DNA of 64,000 nt, from positions 78,853 through 142,852 of the forward strand of contig JBFGKE010000005.1 of NCBI GenBank assembly GCA_041576815.1, in the 5' to 3' direction. Below the pieces are notes generated by a model. The model made no database searches. It had not been told where the DNA came from and was given only the letters and a program-made list of their open reading frames with translations. The stretch's first letter is position 1. Each line of letters opens with the position of its first letter. Below, in pieces: positions 52,057 through 61,400 of the stretch. This DNA comes from SG8-38 sp041576815. GTDB lineage: Bacteria > Myxococcota_A > Polyangia > Polyangiales > Houyiibacteriaceae. The position numbers and the translations under genes were made by a program.

Positions 52057-52589
52057 CCGTTGGTGACCGATTTCCAGAGTTCGAGCTCCAAGCGACCGTG
52101 AGCACCGAGCCCGGCCGAGAGTTCGAGGAAATCACGAATCAATCACACCCTGGCAAATGGCGTGTGATCTTCTTTTGGCCGATGGATTTCACGTTCGTTT
52201 GCCCGACCGAGATCGCGGAGTTCGGAAAAAAGGCCGGCGCCTTTGCCGAACGCAACGCGCAGGTGCTGGGCGGCAGCACGGACACGCACTACGTGCACCT
52301 CGCTTGGCGGAACGACCACCCGGATCTCAGAAATCTGCCCTTCCCGATGTTGGCCGACACGAAGCGCGAGCTCTCGTCTGCCCTCGGAATTCTCCACGGC
52401 GAGGCCGGCGTTTGTCTCAGGGCGACCTATGTCGTCGACCCCGAAGGCGTCATCCGTTTCGTCAGTGTGAACGACCTCTCCGTCGGCCGGAACGTCGACG
52501 AGGTCCTGCGGGTGCTCGACGCGTTGCAGACCGGTGAGCTCACCGCCTGCGGATGGAGTCCCGGAGAGCCCACGCTGGACGCTGCGTGA
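52050..52589 (+). CDS. Peroxiredoxin (AhpC/TSA family, two-Cys)
   Basis: 179 residues. Peroxidatic Cys in DFTFVCPTEIAEF, and a resolving Cys in LTACGW; catalytic Thr and Arg positions (TFVCPTE, CLRATYVV) are present. It reduces peroxides in the cytoplasm. Overlaps the Fur-family regulator upstream and the membrane-protein gene downstream (GTGA), forming a three-gene unit. Confidence 0.93.
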   Translation: MLTVGDRFPEFELQATVSTEPGREFEEITNQSHPGKWRVIFFWPMDFTFVCPTEIAEFGKKAGAFAERNAQVLGGSTDTHYVHLAWRNDHPDLRNLPFPMLADTKRELSSALGILHGEAGVCLRATYVVDPEGVIRFVSVNDLSVGRNVDEVLRVLDALQTGELTACGWSPGEPTLDAA

Positions 52590-53035
52590 CGCTTCTGATC
52601 CAGGTCGCCACCACCTGGGCGATGACGGGCATCATCTGGTTCGTGCAGCTGGTGCAGTATCCGTCGTTTGCTCAGGTGGATTCGGTCTCGTTCGAGGCCT
52701 TTCACAGGCACCACTCGGCCTCGATCTCGGTCCTCGTCGGGCCGTTGATGATGGCGGAGGCGCTGTCCGCGGTCGCATTCCTCTGGGCCCCGCTACGCGC
52801 TCAACAGACTTGGCAGATCTGGCTCGGCATCGGCCTGTTGGCGATCATTTGGGCATCGACCTTTCTGCTTCAGGTGCCGGCACACACCCGACTGGGCTCC
52901 GGCTTCGACGAGTCGACGTGGCGCACGCTCGTCAACACCAACTGGATTCGCACGCTTGCATGGACGGCACGCGCCGTTCTCGTCAGCTATTGGCTCTACG
53001 AAACGCTCGGTCTAGGCCAACGGCTTGGGGTTTAG
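52586..53035 (+). CDS. Four-helix hypothetical membrane protein
   Basis: 149 residues from the GTG overlapping the peroxiredoxin stop. Four hydrophobic helices (including MTGIIWFVQLVQYP and LGIGLLAIIWASTFLLQV) and conserved-looking His/Glu (FHRHHSASIS). Family not named with confidence; possibly haem-binding. Position suggests an oxidative-stress role. Confidence 0.7.
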   Translation: MTLLIQVATTWAMTGIIWFVQLVQYPSFAQVDSVSFEAFHRHHSASISVLVGPLMMAEALSAVAFLWAPLRAQQTWQIWLGIGLLAIIWASTFLLQVPAHTRLGSGFDESTWRTLVNTNWIRTLAWTARAVLVSYWLYETLGLGQRLGV

Positions 53036-53086
53036 CGCAGAACCGTCAGGCCTGACGATTCCCCGCGAGGGCTCTAGAGGCGGCTC

Positions 53087-54568
53087 GTGAGCAAACCTGA
53101 TGTCGTCGTGATTGGTGCGGGCTTCGGAGGCTTGGCGGCTTCGCTCCGGCTCGCCGAGCTGGGTGCGGACGTCGTGCTCTGCGAGACGCTTCGATACCCC
53201 GGCGGCTGCGCCAGCACGTTCACCCGAAGCGGCTATCAGTTCGAGGCGGGGGCCACGCTTTTTTCCGGGCTGGGCGACGGTCAGCTCTTTTCGCGATGGA
53301 ATGACCAGTGGGATCTCGGCGTTCGCTTCGATCCGCTCGACCCGCTGGTGGAGCTGCGCACTGCACGCTGGTCTCTCTCCGTACCGCCGGACCCCGATGT
53401 GTTCGTGCGCCGGTTCTGCGAGCTCCCACACGCCGACGCCGGCGCAGTACGTGCCTTCTTTCGCACGCAGCGCACTGTTGCCGACGCGCTTTGGCAGCTC
53501 TTCGAGGACCCGAGCCTCCTGCCCCCGCTCAGCGTCAGCGCATTTCTGCGCCACCTCCGCCGCACCCCGTCTTACGCGCCGGTCCTCCGCTGGATGGGGC
53601 GGCCGCTCGCCGACGTGGTGGCGGAGCACGGGCTTCGGGGTTGGGAGCCGCTTCGGATCTACCTCGATGCGGTCAGCCAAATCACCGTCCAGGCCAGCTC
53701 GGCCGAGGCGGAAGCGCCGTTTGCGATGGCTGCCGCCGACTATTTCTTTCGAGGGACCGGTCACGTGCACGGGGGGATCGGGAGCCTCGCGTGGGCGATG
53801 ACGCGCGCGATCGAGCGTGCGGGCGGCAAGGTCGTGTTCTCGAATCGCGTCCGCGGGCTGCGCCGCGAGAACGGCTCTTGGCTCGTCGATACGCGAAGGG
53901 GCGAGCTGCGCACGAAGACCGTCGTCGCCAATGTCCTGCCGCAATCGCTCTCCGACATGGCGCCGGAGACGAACGGCGCTCTCGGGGACGTCGAGGCGTC
54001 GGTCGAGTCGGGCTGGGGCGCGGCGATGCTCTACATGGTGATCGGTGCGGCCGCGATCGATGGACAGGATGCACATCACCTCCAGCTCGTCGACGACGAG
54101 AGAAAGCCATTCATCGAGGGCAATCACGTGTTTTGCTCGATCAGCGCCGCCGACGAGCACGAGCGCGCTCCACGCGGCCAGCGCACCGTAACGGTGTCGA
54201 CGCACGTTCCGATGGACAAGCTGCAGTCGCTCGGCGACGAGGACAAAGGTGAGTACGTCGCGAGCATTCAGGCGCGCATGCGCGATACGATCGCTGCGCG
54301 CGCACCGGAGCTCTTCGAGCACGCCGTGTTCGAGATGACCGCGAGCCCGCGGACTTTTGCGCGTTTCACCGGCCGACATCTCGGCTACGTCGGCGGCGTG
54401 CCGCGGCGCGCTGGCTGGCATCACTATCGCCCGCGCGCCCTTTGGCCCCGACAGGCGGCGCGTGGGCTCTACCTTGTCGGCGATTCAGTGCTGCTCGGGC
54501 AAAGCACGCTCGCGGTCGCGCTCGGAGGGGTGAGGACCGCGGCGCACATCGCCGCGCGGCTCGACTGA
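53087..54568 (+). CDS. CrtI/CrtISO-like FAD oxidoreductase
   Basis: 493 residues, GTG start. FAD motif VVIGAGFGGLAASLRL; C-terminal RGLYLVGDSVLLGQSTLAVA replaces the crtI HPGAG form. Resembles carotenoid isomerase/phytoene desaturase-like proteins. Lies outside the crt island and may be a second carotenoid- or lipid-desaturating enzyme. No downstream partner is evident. Confidence 0.75.
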   Translation: MSKPDVVVIGAGFGGLAASLRLAELGADVVLCETLRYPGGCASTFTRSGYQFEAGATLFSGLGDGQLFSRWNDQWDLGVRFDPLDPLVELRTARWSLSVPPDPDVFVRRFCELPHADAGAVRAFFRTQRTVADALWQLFEDPSLLPPLSVSAFLRHLRRTPSYAPVLRWMGRPLADVVAEHGLRGWEPLRIYLDAVSQITVQASSAEAEAPFAMAAADYFFRGTGHVHGGIGSLAWAMTRAIERAGGKVVFSNRVRGLRRENGSWLVDTRRGELRTKTVVANVLPQSLSDMAPETNGALGDVEASVESGWGAAMLYMVIGAAAIDGQDAHHLQLVDDERKPFIEGNHVFCSISAADEHERAPRGQRTVTVSTHVPMDKLQSLGDEDKGEYVASIQARMRDTIAARAPELFEHAVFEMTASPRTFARFTGRHLGYVGGVPRRAGWHHYRPRALWPRQAARGLYLVGDSVLLGQSTLAVALGGVRTAAHIAARLD

Positions 54569-54620
54569 GCGGAGCGCGGGCTATCGAAACACCCACGATC
54601 GTGCTAACCGCTCGGGTGCC

Positions 54621-56573
54621 ATGATCATCGGAGCCCGCCGCCTCGCCCTCCCCGCGCTCGCCGCCGCGACTCTCGTTTTTCCGGTCGGCTGCTCATCCTC
54701 GTCGTCGCCGCCCGCGCAGCCAGCGGAGCTCCCAGAGGGAACGACCGATTGGTCTCCCCGTGGCGCCCGAATCGTCGGAAACCACGACTTTGCGATCGTT
54801 CCGCAGCCCGACGGGTTTCACACGATGCACGTCGGGACGAGCAACAGCGACAACGTGTGGGTCGCGGTTGCGCCCGAGCTCGAGCTCGACTGGGTCGAAG
54901 AAACGAGCTTTTTCGTGCCGGAGGGCCCGACTTACGACAACCAGGGCAACCTCTACTTCAGCCCGCTCTTTCCCCAGGAAGACGTTTCGCTGGTTTCGCT
55001 CGACGCGGAGACCGGGCGACGAAACTGGGCGATCACCGGCAACCAGAGCAACGCTGGAAGCGGTGCGATCCTGATCTTGAACGACCCCGACGACCCGGGT
55101 TCGCAGATCGTCTATCACGTCACCTATACGGAGGCGATGGCGCTACGGCCCGACGGAACCGAGATCTGGCGGCGGCCCACGGGCCTCACGCTTCCCGAGG
55201 TAGTGCAGGGCGAGCGTTCCACGTCGCACTCGTTTGGGTTCAACTATCACCCCCAAACCGATGCGGTGATCGCCCTCATGATAAGCGGCGAGATATTGGC
55301 CTTCGACCGCGCGACCGGCGAGCCCACCGCGCCGCCCGGACAGGTTCCTGGGTCGCCCGCCGCCAGCAACGAGCTGCTGCTTCCGCAGAACGTGATCGAC
55401 CAGAGCAACGCACTCACTGACGCGGTCTTCGGACAGACGCCCAGCGGTCTCAGTTTCTTTTCCGTGATCGTCGACGTGATCTTCGGCGGTGGCTCCATCG
55501 TGACGAACTACTTCGCGATCGACCCCAACACTGGATTGATTTTCGTCGCCGCCACTGCACCGGACGAGGACGACGGTACGGTGGACGGGGAGTCCGAGCT
55601 CGGCGCGATTTATTCGCTCGACCTCGTCGATGACGGGAGCGGCGGTCTCGAGTTCGCCGTGCTCAATTCCGCCCAGTTCGAAGGCGGCACGGGGTCGACG
55701 CCGACCGTTACCGCCGACGGCACGCGGGTGTTCGTGTCCGACAATCTCGGAAACGTCATTGCCCTCGACAGCGGGCTCGAGGAGATCTGGCGCTTCGACC
55801 TAGGCGCCCCGGTAGCCGCCTCGATCGCCGTGTCCCCAGACAACGGCGAGCTCTACGCAGTGACGAGAACGGACGTGTTCCGGCTGACCGACGACGGTGA
55901 CCGCGCGACTCTCGACTGGACGGCGACCCTCGACGCGTTTTCGGACGACCCGGACATCGACGTCGAGTTTCAGGCCCTCACCCCGACGATTGCTGCGAAC
56001 GGCATCGCGATCAGCATCGGTGGCGGCAAACCGATCGCCGACCGCGAGGTGATGCTCAAGGTCGGCGTCGGCCTGCTCGACCGGGACACCGGTGTGCTTC
56101 GATCGTTTGCGCTCGGCCGCGAGGAGTCGATCGCCGTGACGAGCGTCGCGCCCGACGGCGGCATCTACACCGCGAGCTCGCCCGTGCGTCGCGTCTCGGG
56201 CAAGGCGCTCTTTCCCGAGCTCGCCGAAGACGTGATCGGCGGCATTTCTCGCTACAAGCCGGTCCGCAACGACCTGCTCGTCCGCGACGCAACGTGTGCC
56301 GCGGGCGTTCGCGCGCGAAACGCGGCGACCATTGCGAGCCAAGCGCCGGCTGCCGCAGCGCGAGATTTGGAGCAGATCCAGGTGCTGATCGATCAAGCCG
56401 ATGCGGCGCTCGCCCGCGCCGTCGTCGACCAGGACCTCGACGCGACCGCGGCGGACGCGCTCGCGAGCGACCTCGCCGAGGCGGCAGGAAACCTTTCGGT
56501 GTCGAGCCTTCAGGCAGCCGGGGAAACGCTGATCGCGATTTGCAACGCGGCCGCCGAGGGTGGCGCCCCCTAG
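54621..56573 (+). CDS. PQQ-like beta-propeller lipoprotein
   Basis: 650 residues. Signal peptide with lipobox (PVGC), then Ser-rich linker. Multiple PQQ/YVTN-like blades (LVSLDAETGRRNWAITGN, VIALDSGLEEIWRFDLG). C-terminal 110 residues are Ala/Asp-rich and helical (QIQVLIDQADAALARAV). Likely exported surface lipoprotein of unknown partner; no Asp/Cys pattern of a true PQQ dehydrogenase. Confidence 0.8.
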   Translation: MIIGARRLALPALAAATLVFPVGCSSSSSPPAQPAELPEGTTDWSPRGARIVGNHDFAIVPQPDGFHTMHVGTSNSDNVWVAVAPELELDWVEETSFFVPEGPTYDNQGNLYFSPLFPQEDVSLVSLDAETGRRNWAITGNQSNAGSGAILILNDPDDPGSQIVYHVTYTEAMALRPDGTEIWRRPTGLTLPEVVQGERSTSHSFGFNYHPQTDAVIALMISGEILAFDRATGEPTAPPGQVPGSPAASNELLLPQNVIDQSNALTDAVFGQTPSGLSFFSVIVDVIFGGGSIVTNYFAIDPNTGLIFVAATAPDEDDGTVDGESELGAIYSLDLVDDGSGGLEFAVLNSAQFEGGTGSTPTVTADGTRVFVSDNLGNVIALDSGLEEIWRFDLGAPVAASIAVSPDNGELYAVTRTDVFRLTDDGDRATLDWTATLDAFSDDPDIDVEFQALTPTIAANGIAISIGGGKPIADREVMLKVGVGLLDRDTGVLRSFALGREESIAVTSVAPDGGIYTASSPVRRVSGKALFPELAEDVIGGISRYKPVRNDLLVRDATCAAGVRARNAATIASQAPAAAARDLEQIQVLIDQADAALARAVVDQDLDATAADALASDLAEAAGNLSVSSLQAAGETLIAICNAAAEGGAP

Positions 56574-56595
56574 GAAAGCTGATACCCCCCTCGGC

Positions 56596-57111
56596 ATGGC
56601 GAATCCCACCGCAACCCTGCAGACCTCGCTCGGCAACGTCGAGGTCGAGCTATTCACCGACGTGATGCCGGCCACCGCGGGCAACTTCATCGAGCTCGCG
56701 AAGAGCGGCTTCTACGACGGCCTCCACTTCCATCGAGTCATCGACGGCTTCATGATTCAGTTCGGCTGCCCGCATAGCCGCGACCCCAACAGCCCACGCG
56801 CGGGCACCGGCAACGGGCCCAATGGCTGCATCGACGACGAGCACCCGGACGACGCCAAGCTCACCAACGAGCCCGGGACGCTGTCGATGGCGAACACCGG
56901 GCGGCCGAACACCGGGAGCTGCCAGTTCTTCATCAACACCGCCAACAACGCGTACCTCGACTGGTTCAGCCCGGGGCCTTCCAAGCACCCCGTGTTCGGC
57001 AAGGTCGTGGGCGGCATGGACGTAGTCAAAGCGATCGAGACCACGAAGACCGGCGCGGGCGACCGTCCCGTCACGCCCTTGCAGATGGTCAAAGTCACTG
57101 TACACGACTGA
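56596..57111 (+). CDS. Cyclophilin-type peptidyl-prolyl cis-trans isomerase
   Basis: 171 residues from the ATG at 56596. Motifs FHRVIDGFMIQFGCP, SMANTGRPNTGSCQFFI and HPVFGKVVGGMDVV; catalytic Arg and hydrophobic pocket residues present. Cytoplasmic (no signal peptide). Starts 22 nt after the propeller gene. Confidence 0.93.
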   Translation: MANPTATLQTSLGNVEVELFTDVMPATAGNFIELAKSGFYDGLHFHRVIDGFMIQFGCPHSRDPNSPRAGTGNGPNGCIDDEHPDDAKLTNEPGTLSMANTGRPNTGSCQFFINTANNAYLDWFSPGPSKHPVFGKVVGGMDVVKAIETTKTGAGDRPVTPLQMVKVTVHD

Positions 57112-57138
57112 GCCGCACGGGCGCGGGACGCCGCGAGG

Positions 57139-58275
57139 TCAGGCTTGCAGCTCGGCAAACGCCGGGTCGCTCGAAAAGCGTGTGACGTGGTGTTCGGAGT
57201 CCCCGAACAGCGCGTTGAGGGCGTACATGCGCTTGAAGTAGAGGCCGATGTCGTGCTCGTCCGTCACGCCGATACCCCCGTGGAGCTGTAGCGACTGCTG
57301 CGCGACCCAAAGGCCTCCGGTTGCGAGCTGCTGCTTCGCAGCCGAGATCTCTCCGCGGCGAGCGCTTTCGTCTTCATCGTCCGCGCGCACCATGGCCGCC
57401 ATGGAAATCGATCGGAGGAGCTCGGTTTCGGCATACATGTCGACCGCGCGGTGCTGGAGGGCCTGAAACGAGCCGATCTTCACGCCGAACTGCTCGCGCG
57501 TCCCGAGGTAGTCGATCGTGAGTCGAAGCATCTCGGCGGCAATGCCCACGCTTTCCGCCACGGCCGCCGCGGCCGCGTAGTCCATGATGCGGTCGAGCAC
57601 GGCGGCGCCCGTCCCTTCCTTGCCGAGGCGAGCGTCGGCGTCGACCTTCACGCCATCGAAACGGACGAACGCAGCTTTCTTGCCGTCGATGGTGTGCGCG
57701 ACCCGGGTCGTCACGCCGGGTGCGGCCCTCGGCACCACGAACAACGAGAGGCCGCTTGGCGCCTGGGCCGAAACGACGAGGTGGTCGGCGTTGTGCCCGT
57801 TGAGCACCCAAACCTTTTCGCCCGACAGTGCGTACGCGCTGCCGTCGCGGGTTGCGGTCGTCTTGACCGCGTCGACGTCGTAGCGGCTTTGCGGCTCCGA
57901 ATACGCGAGCGCCAACGTGGTCTCGCCCTCGATCATCGGCGAGAGATAGGCCTCGTGCTGCCCGGCGTTCCCGGCGCGCGCGAGCGTCATGCCGCCGAGC
58001 ACGACCGACGCGAGGTACGGCTCCGGCACGAGCGTCGTCGCGAGGTTCTCGAGCACGAGGGCGCACTCGGTGAAGGAGCCCCCGAAGCCTCCGACCGAAT
58101 CGGGAAAAGGCACGCCGAGCCACCCAAGCTCGCCCATCTTGCGCCAAACCTCGGGCTCGTAGCCGATGTCGTCGTCGCGAAGCTTTCTGAACCGTTCGAC
58201 CGGCGACTCGTTTTTCGCAAAGTCGGCTACCGTCTTTGCAAGCATGCGTTGATCTTGATCGAGCTCGAAGTCCAT
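57139..58275 (-). CDS. Acyl-CoA dehydrogenase (small-subunit type)
   Basis: 378 residues. ACAD fold with an N-terminal helical domain (FELDQDQRMLAKTVADFAKNE), LALAYSEPQSRYDV, and GGIGVTDEHDIGLYFKR near the end. Pairs with the next upstream gene (22 nt gap), as in heteromeric ACADs for pimeloyl- or steroid side-chain substrates. Catalytic Glu not clearly assigned. Confidence 0.88.
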   Translation of the reverse strand: MDFELDQDQRMLAKTVADFAKNESPVERFRKLRDDDIGYEPEVWRKMGELGWLGVPFPDSVGGFGGSFTECALVLENLATTLVPEPYLASVVLGGMTLARAGNAGQHEAYLSPMIEGETTLALAYSEPQSRYDVDAVKTTATRDGSAYALSGEKVWVLNGHNADHLVVSAQAPSGLSLFVVPRAAPGVTTRVAHTIDGKKAAFVRFDGVKVDADARLGKEGTGAAVLDRIMDYAAAAAVAESVGIAAEMLRLTIDYLGTREQFGVKIGSFQALQHRAVDMYAETELLRSISMAAMVRADDEDESARRGEISAAKQQLATGGLWVAQQSLQLHGGIGVTDEHDIGLYFKRMYALNALFGDSEHHVTRFSSDPAFAELQA

Positions 58276-58297
58276 GTTCGTCCTGGGTTAGGTCGGC

Positions 58298-59476
58298 TCA
58301 GCTGCTCGGCAGCTGGAGGATCATCTTAGCGATGACGTTTCGTTGAATTTCGTTGGAGCCCCCGTAGATGGTCGCGGCCCGCTCGTAGCAGAAATAGGGC
58401 CCGATCGACTCTTCGATCGGAGAACACAGGCCCTCGTTGTGCCAGGTCAGCGAGCTTTCGCCCATGACCTCCATCGCGAGCTCGGTGAGCTCCTGCACGA
58501 GCTCGGTGCCGACGAGCTTGAGGATGGAGGACTCCGGCCCCGGCGCCTTGCCTTTTTGCTGATCGGCAAGCGCGCGGTAGCTCACCATCAGGTGCGCGCG
58601 AAATCGCATCTCGAGCCGTGCGATCTTCGCGCGCCAGACCGGGTCTTCGAGCATGGGGCGGCCGTGGACCGTCTTTTCTGCGGCAATGCGCTTGATCTTT
58701 TGAAGGACTTTTCGGCAAGGCCCGATCATCGCGAGCATCGTGCGCTCGTGCCCGAGGAGCGCCTTGGCCATCGTCCAGCCTTGATTGACGCCGCCGACGA
58801 CGTTTTCCTTGGGCACTTTCACGTTGTCGAAGAACGTGTCGCAAAATGCCGGCGTGTGGCCGAGCGTCAGCATCGGCTTGACCTCGATGCCTGGCGACGC
58901 GAGGTCGATCAAGAGAAAGGTGATACCGGCCTGTTTCTTCACCGAAGGGTCCGTGCGCACCAGGCAGAAGATCCAATTCGCGTACTGCGCGTACGAGGTC
59001 CACGTCTTTTGGCCGTTGACGATGAAGTGATCGCCTGCGTCTTCCGCAGTCGTTCGAAGGGACGCGAGATCACTCCCCGCACCGGGCTCCGAGTAGCCCT
59101 GACACCAGATTTCTTCGGCGCTCAGGATCTTCGGAAGGAAGCGCTTCTTCTGGGCTTCGGTGCCGAAGCTGATGATCAGCGGACCCACCATCGACAGTCC
59201 AAACACCGAGATCTGCGGGGCGCCCGCGAGCTCGAGCTCTTCGTTGAAGATGAATCGCTTGGCAGCATCCCAACCGGTCCCCCCGATGTCCTCGGGCCAA
59301 TGGGGGGCCACCCAGCCCTTCTCGTAGAGGATTTTGTGCCAAAGGTACGAATCCATTGGCGCGAAATCGCCGGCGCCCTGCGCCTTGCGGCGCATGTCCT
59401 CGGGCATCGCCTCTCGAATCCAGGCGCGCACCTCTTGCCGAAACCGCTCGTCCTCCTCGCTGAAGGTCAGATCCAT
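58298..59476 (-). CDS. Acyl-CoA dehydrogenase (large-subunit type)
   Basis: 392 residues. GYSEPGAGSDLASLRT FAD/substrate segment, WTSYAQYANWIFCLVRT and YGGSNEIQRNVIAKMIL at the C-terminus. Uses FAD to oxidise acyl-CoA to enoyl-CoA. Divergent from the aminoacylase gene (168-bp gap holding both promoters). Functions probably as a heteromer with the downstream ACAD. Confidence 0.92.
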   Translation of the reverse strand: MDLTFSEEDERFRQEVRAWIREAMPEDMRRKAQGAGDFAPMDSYLWHKILYEKGWVAPHWPEDIGGTGWDAAKRFIFNEELELAGAPQISVFGLSMVGPLIISFGTEAQKKRFLPKILSAEEIWCQGYSEPGAGSDLASLRTTAEDAGDHFIVNGQKTWTSYAQYANWIFCLVRTDPSVKKQAGITFLLIDLASPGIEVKPMLTLGHTPAFCDTFFDNVKVPKENVVGGVNQGWTMAKALLGHERTMLAMIGPCRKVLQKIKRIAAEKTVHGRPMLEDPVWRAKIARLEMRFRAHLMVSYRALADQQKGKAPGPESSILKLVGTELVQELTELAMEVMGESSLTWHNEGLCSPIEESIGPYFCYERAATIYGGSNEIQRNVIAKMILQLPSS

Positions 59477-59644
59477 GTCCTAGACGTGACACGAAGCCGC
59501 AGTGGGTACCAACCCGCAGGAACGCAGGCAGGGGCTGGAAGAAGCCAAGCGCGCACGCAGCGCCCACGCGCTCGCCCAGGACGGTCGCGCCAGCCGGCTG
59601 CAATCGCGGGTGTCCTGCGATATAAACAGGCTCGGAGAGCCCGT

Positions 59645-61399
59645 ATGTACGACCTGAAAATCGTCGGCGGTACGATCGTCGACGGCACCGGCGCCGACCG
59701 CCGCGCGGGCGACGTCGGGATCAAGAATGGAACGATCGTCGCGGTTGGCCGCTGCAACGAAGGCGCCGATCGGACCCTCGATGCATCCGGCGCGATCGTC
59801 GCGCCCGGGTTCGTCGACATCCACACCCACTACGACGGCCAGATCAGCTGGGACGAGGAGCTCGCGCCGTCGTCGATTCACGGTGTGACCACCTGCGCGA
59901 TGGGAAGCTGCGGGGTGGGTTTCGCGCCGGTGCGGCCGACCGATCATGACAAGCTGATCGAGCTGATGGAAGGCGTCGAGGACATCCCAGGAACGGCGCT
60001 GTCCGAGGGGATTCGGTGGGGTTGGGAGAGCTTTCCCGAATACATGGAGGCGCTCGACCGGATGCCGCACACGATCGACTTTCTGGCGCAGGTGCCGCAC
60101 GACGCCTTACGCGTGTACGTGATGGGCGAGAGGGCGGTGTTCGACGAGGCGGCCACGCCAGAAGACATCGCGGCGATGCGGCGGCTCCTTCGGGAGGCGC
60201 TCGAAGCCGGGGCCGCGGGATTCAGCACGGGGCGAAGCGACAACCACCGGAGCGCCGTCGGTGATTGGACGCCGGCATCGGAAGCCGGAGGCGAGGAGCT
60301 CGCGGGGATCGCGAAAGCCCTCGAAGGTCTCGACTACGGCGTCCTGCAAGCCGTGAGCGATTTCAACGTCATGCACGGCGACGAGCATTTCGACACCGAA
60401 TGGGCGGTGCTCGAACAGATGCTCCGCGCGGCCGGCGGAAGGCCGATGAGCGTGTCGACGATGCAGCGCGATCACAGCCCCGACCAGTGGCGATGGATTC
60501 TCGACCGCGCATCGAAGGCGAATCAGCAAAGCCACGAGGTGCGCTGTCAGGTCGGCGCCCGCGGCATCGGCGTCATGCTCGGGCTGCAGGCGACCTTTCA
60601 TCCGTTCATGGGCTTTCCGAGCTACAAGGCGATCAGCCACCTGCCGCTCGTAGCGCGCGTGGAAGCGATGCGCGACCCGGCGCTCAAGGCACGGATGATT
60701 TCGGAAAAGAGCGATCCCGTGGCGGGCGACGGCAGCATGCTTCCACCCCTCGCCGACTACTTCCTCTCCAACCTCGACATGGTGGCGATGCGGCTCTTCC
60801 GGCTCGGTGAAAAGCCGAACTACGAGCCATCGCCCGCCGAGAGCTTCGGAGCGGCCGCCACGGCCGAAGGTGTTCCGGTGCTGAGCCTGATCTACGACGC
60901 CATGCTCGAGCAAAATGGTCAGGCGCTTCTTTACTTCCCCGTCTACAACTACACGGGCATGAGCCTCGATGCCGTGCACGAGATGCTGACACACCCGCTT
61001 GCGCTTCCGGGCCTCAGCGACGGCGGCGCGCACGTCGGAACGATTTGTGACGCGAGCTTCACCACGTTCCTCATGACCCACTGGGCGCGCGACCGCGAGC
61101 ACGGCCGCATTCCTCTCGAGCGCATCATTGAAATGCAGGCGCACGACACCGCGCGTTTCATCGGCCTCACCGATCGCGGGCTCTTGGCGCCGGGCCAGCG
61201 CGCGGACATCAACATCATCGACTTCGGCGACCTCGAGCTTCTGCCACCGACGATGTTGGAAGACCTCCCAGCGGGCGGCCAGCGCCTCATGCAGTACGCC
61301 AAAGGCTATGTGGCCACGCTGGTCCGCGGTGAGACCATCGCAGAGAACGGCAAGCTGACGGGAGCCCGGCCTGGGCGACTCGTTCGGGCGGGGCGTTGA
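59645..61399 (+). CDS. N-acyl-D-amino-acid deacylase family amidohydrolase
   Basis: 584 residues from the ATG at 59645; the frame is open back to 58343 but that overlaps the ACAD. Metal motif FVDIHTHYDGQ, then LALPGLSDGGAHVG and RGLLAPGQRADINIID. Family members hydrolyse N-acyl-D-amino acids or related amides with zinc. Cytoplasmic. One nt before the next gene. Confidence 0.9.
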   Translation: MYDLKIVGGTIVDGTGADRRAGDVGIKNGTIVAVGRCNEGADRTLDASGAIVAPGFVDIHTHYDGQISWDEELAPSSIHGVTTCAMGSCGVGFAPVRPTDHDKLIELMEGVEDIPGTALSEGIRWGWESFPEYMEALDRMPHTIDFLAQVPHDALRVYVMGERAVFDEAATPEDIAAMRRLLREALEAGAAGFSTGRSDNHRSAVGDWTPASEAGGEELAGIAKALEGLDYGVLQAVSDFNVMHGDEHFDTEWAVLEQMLRAAGGRPMSVSTMQRDHSPDQWRWILDRASKANQQSHEVRCQVGARGIGVMLGLQATFHPFMGFPSYKAISHLPLVARVEAMRDPALKARMISEKSDPVAGDGSMLPPLADYFLSNLDMVAMRLFRLGEKPNYEPSPAESFGAAATAEGVPVLSLIYDAMLEQNGQALLYFPVYNYTGMSLDAVHEMLTHPLALPGLSDGGAHVGTICDASFTTFLMTHWARDREHGRIPLERIIEMQAHDTARFIGLTDRGLLAPGQRADINIIDFGDLELLPPTMLEDLPAGGQRLMQYAKGYVATLVRGETIAENGKLTGARPGRLVRAGR

Positions 61400-61400
61400 A

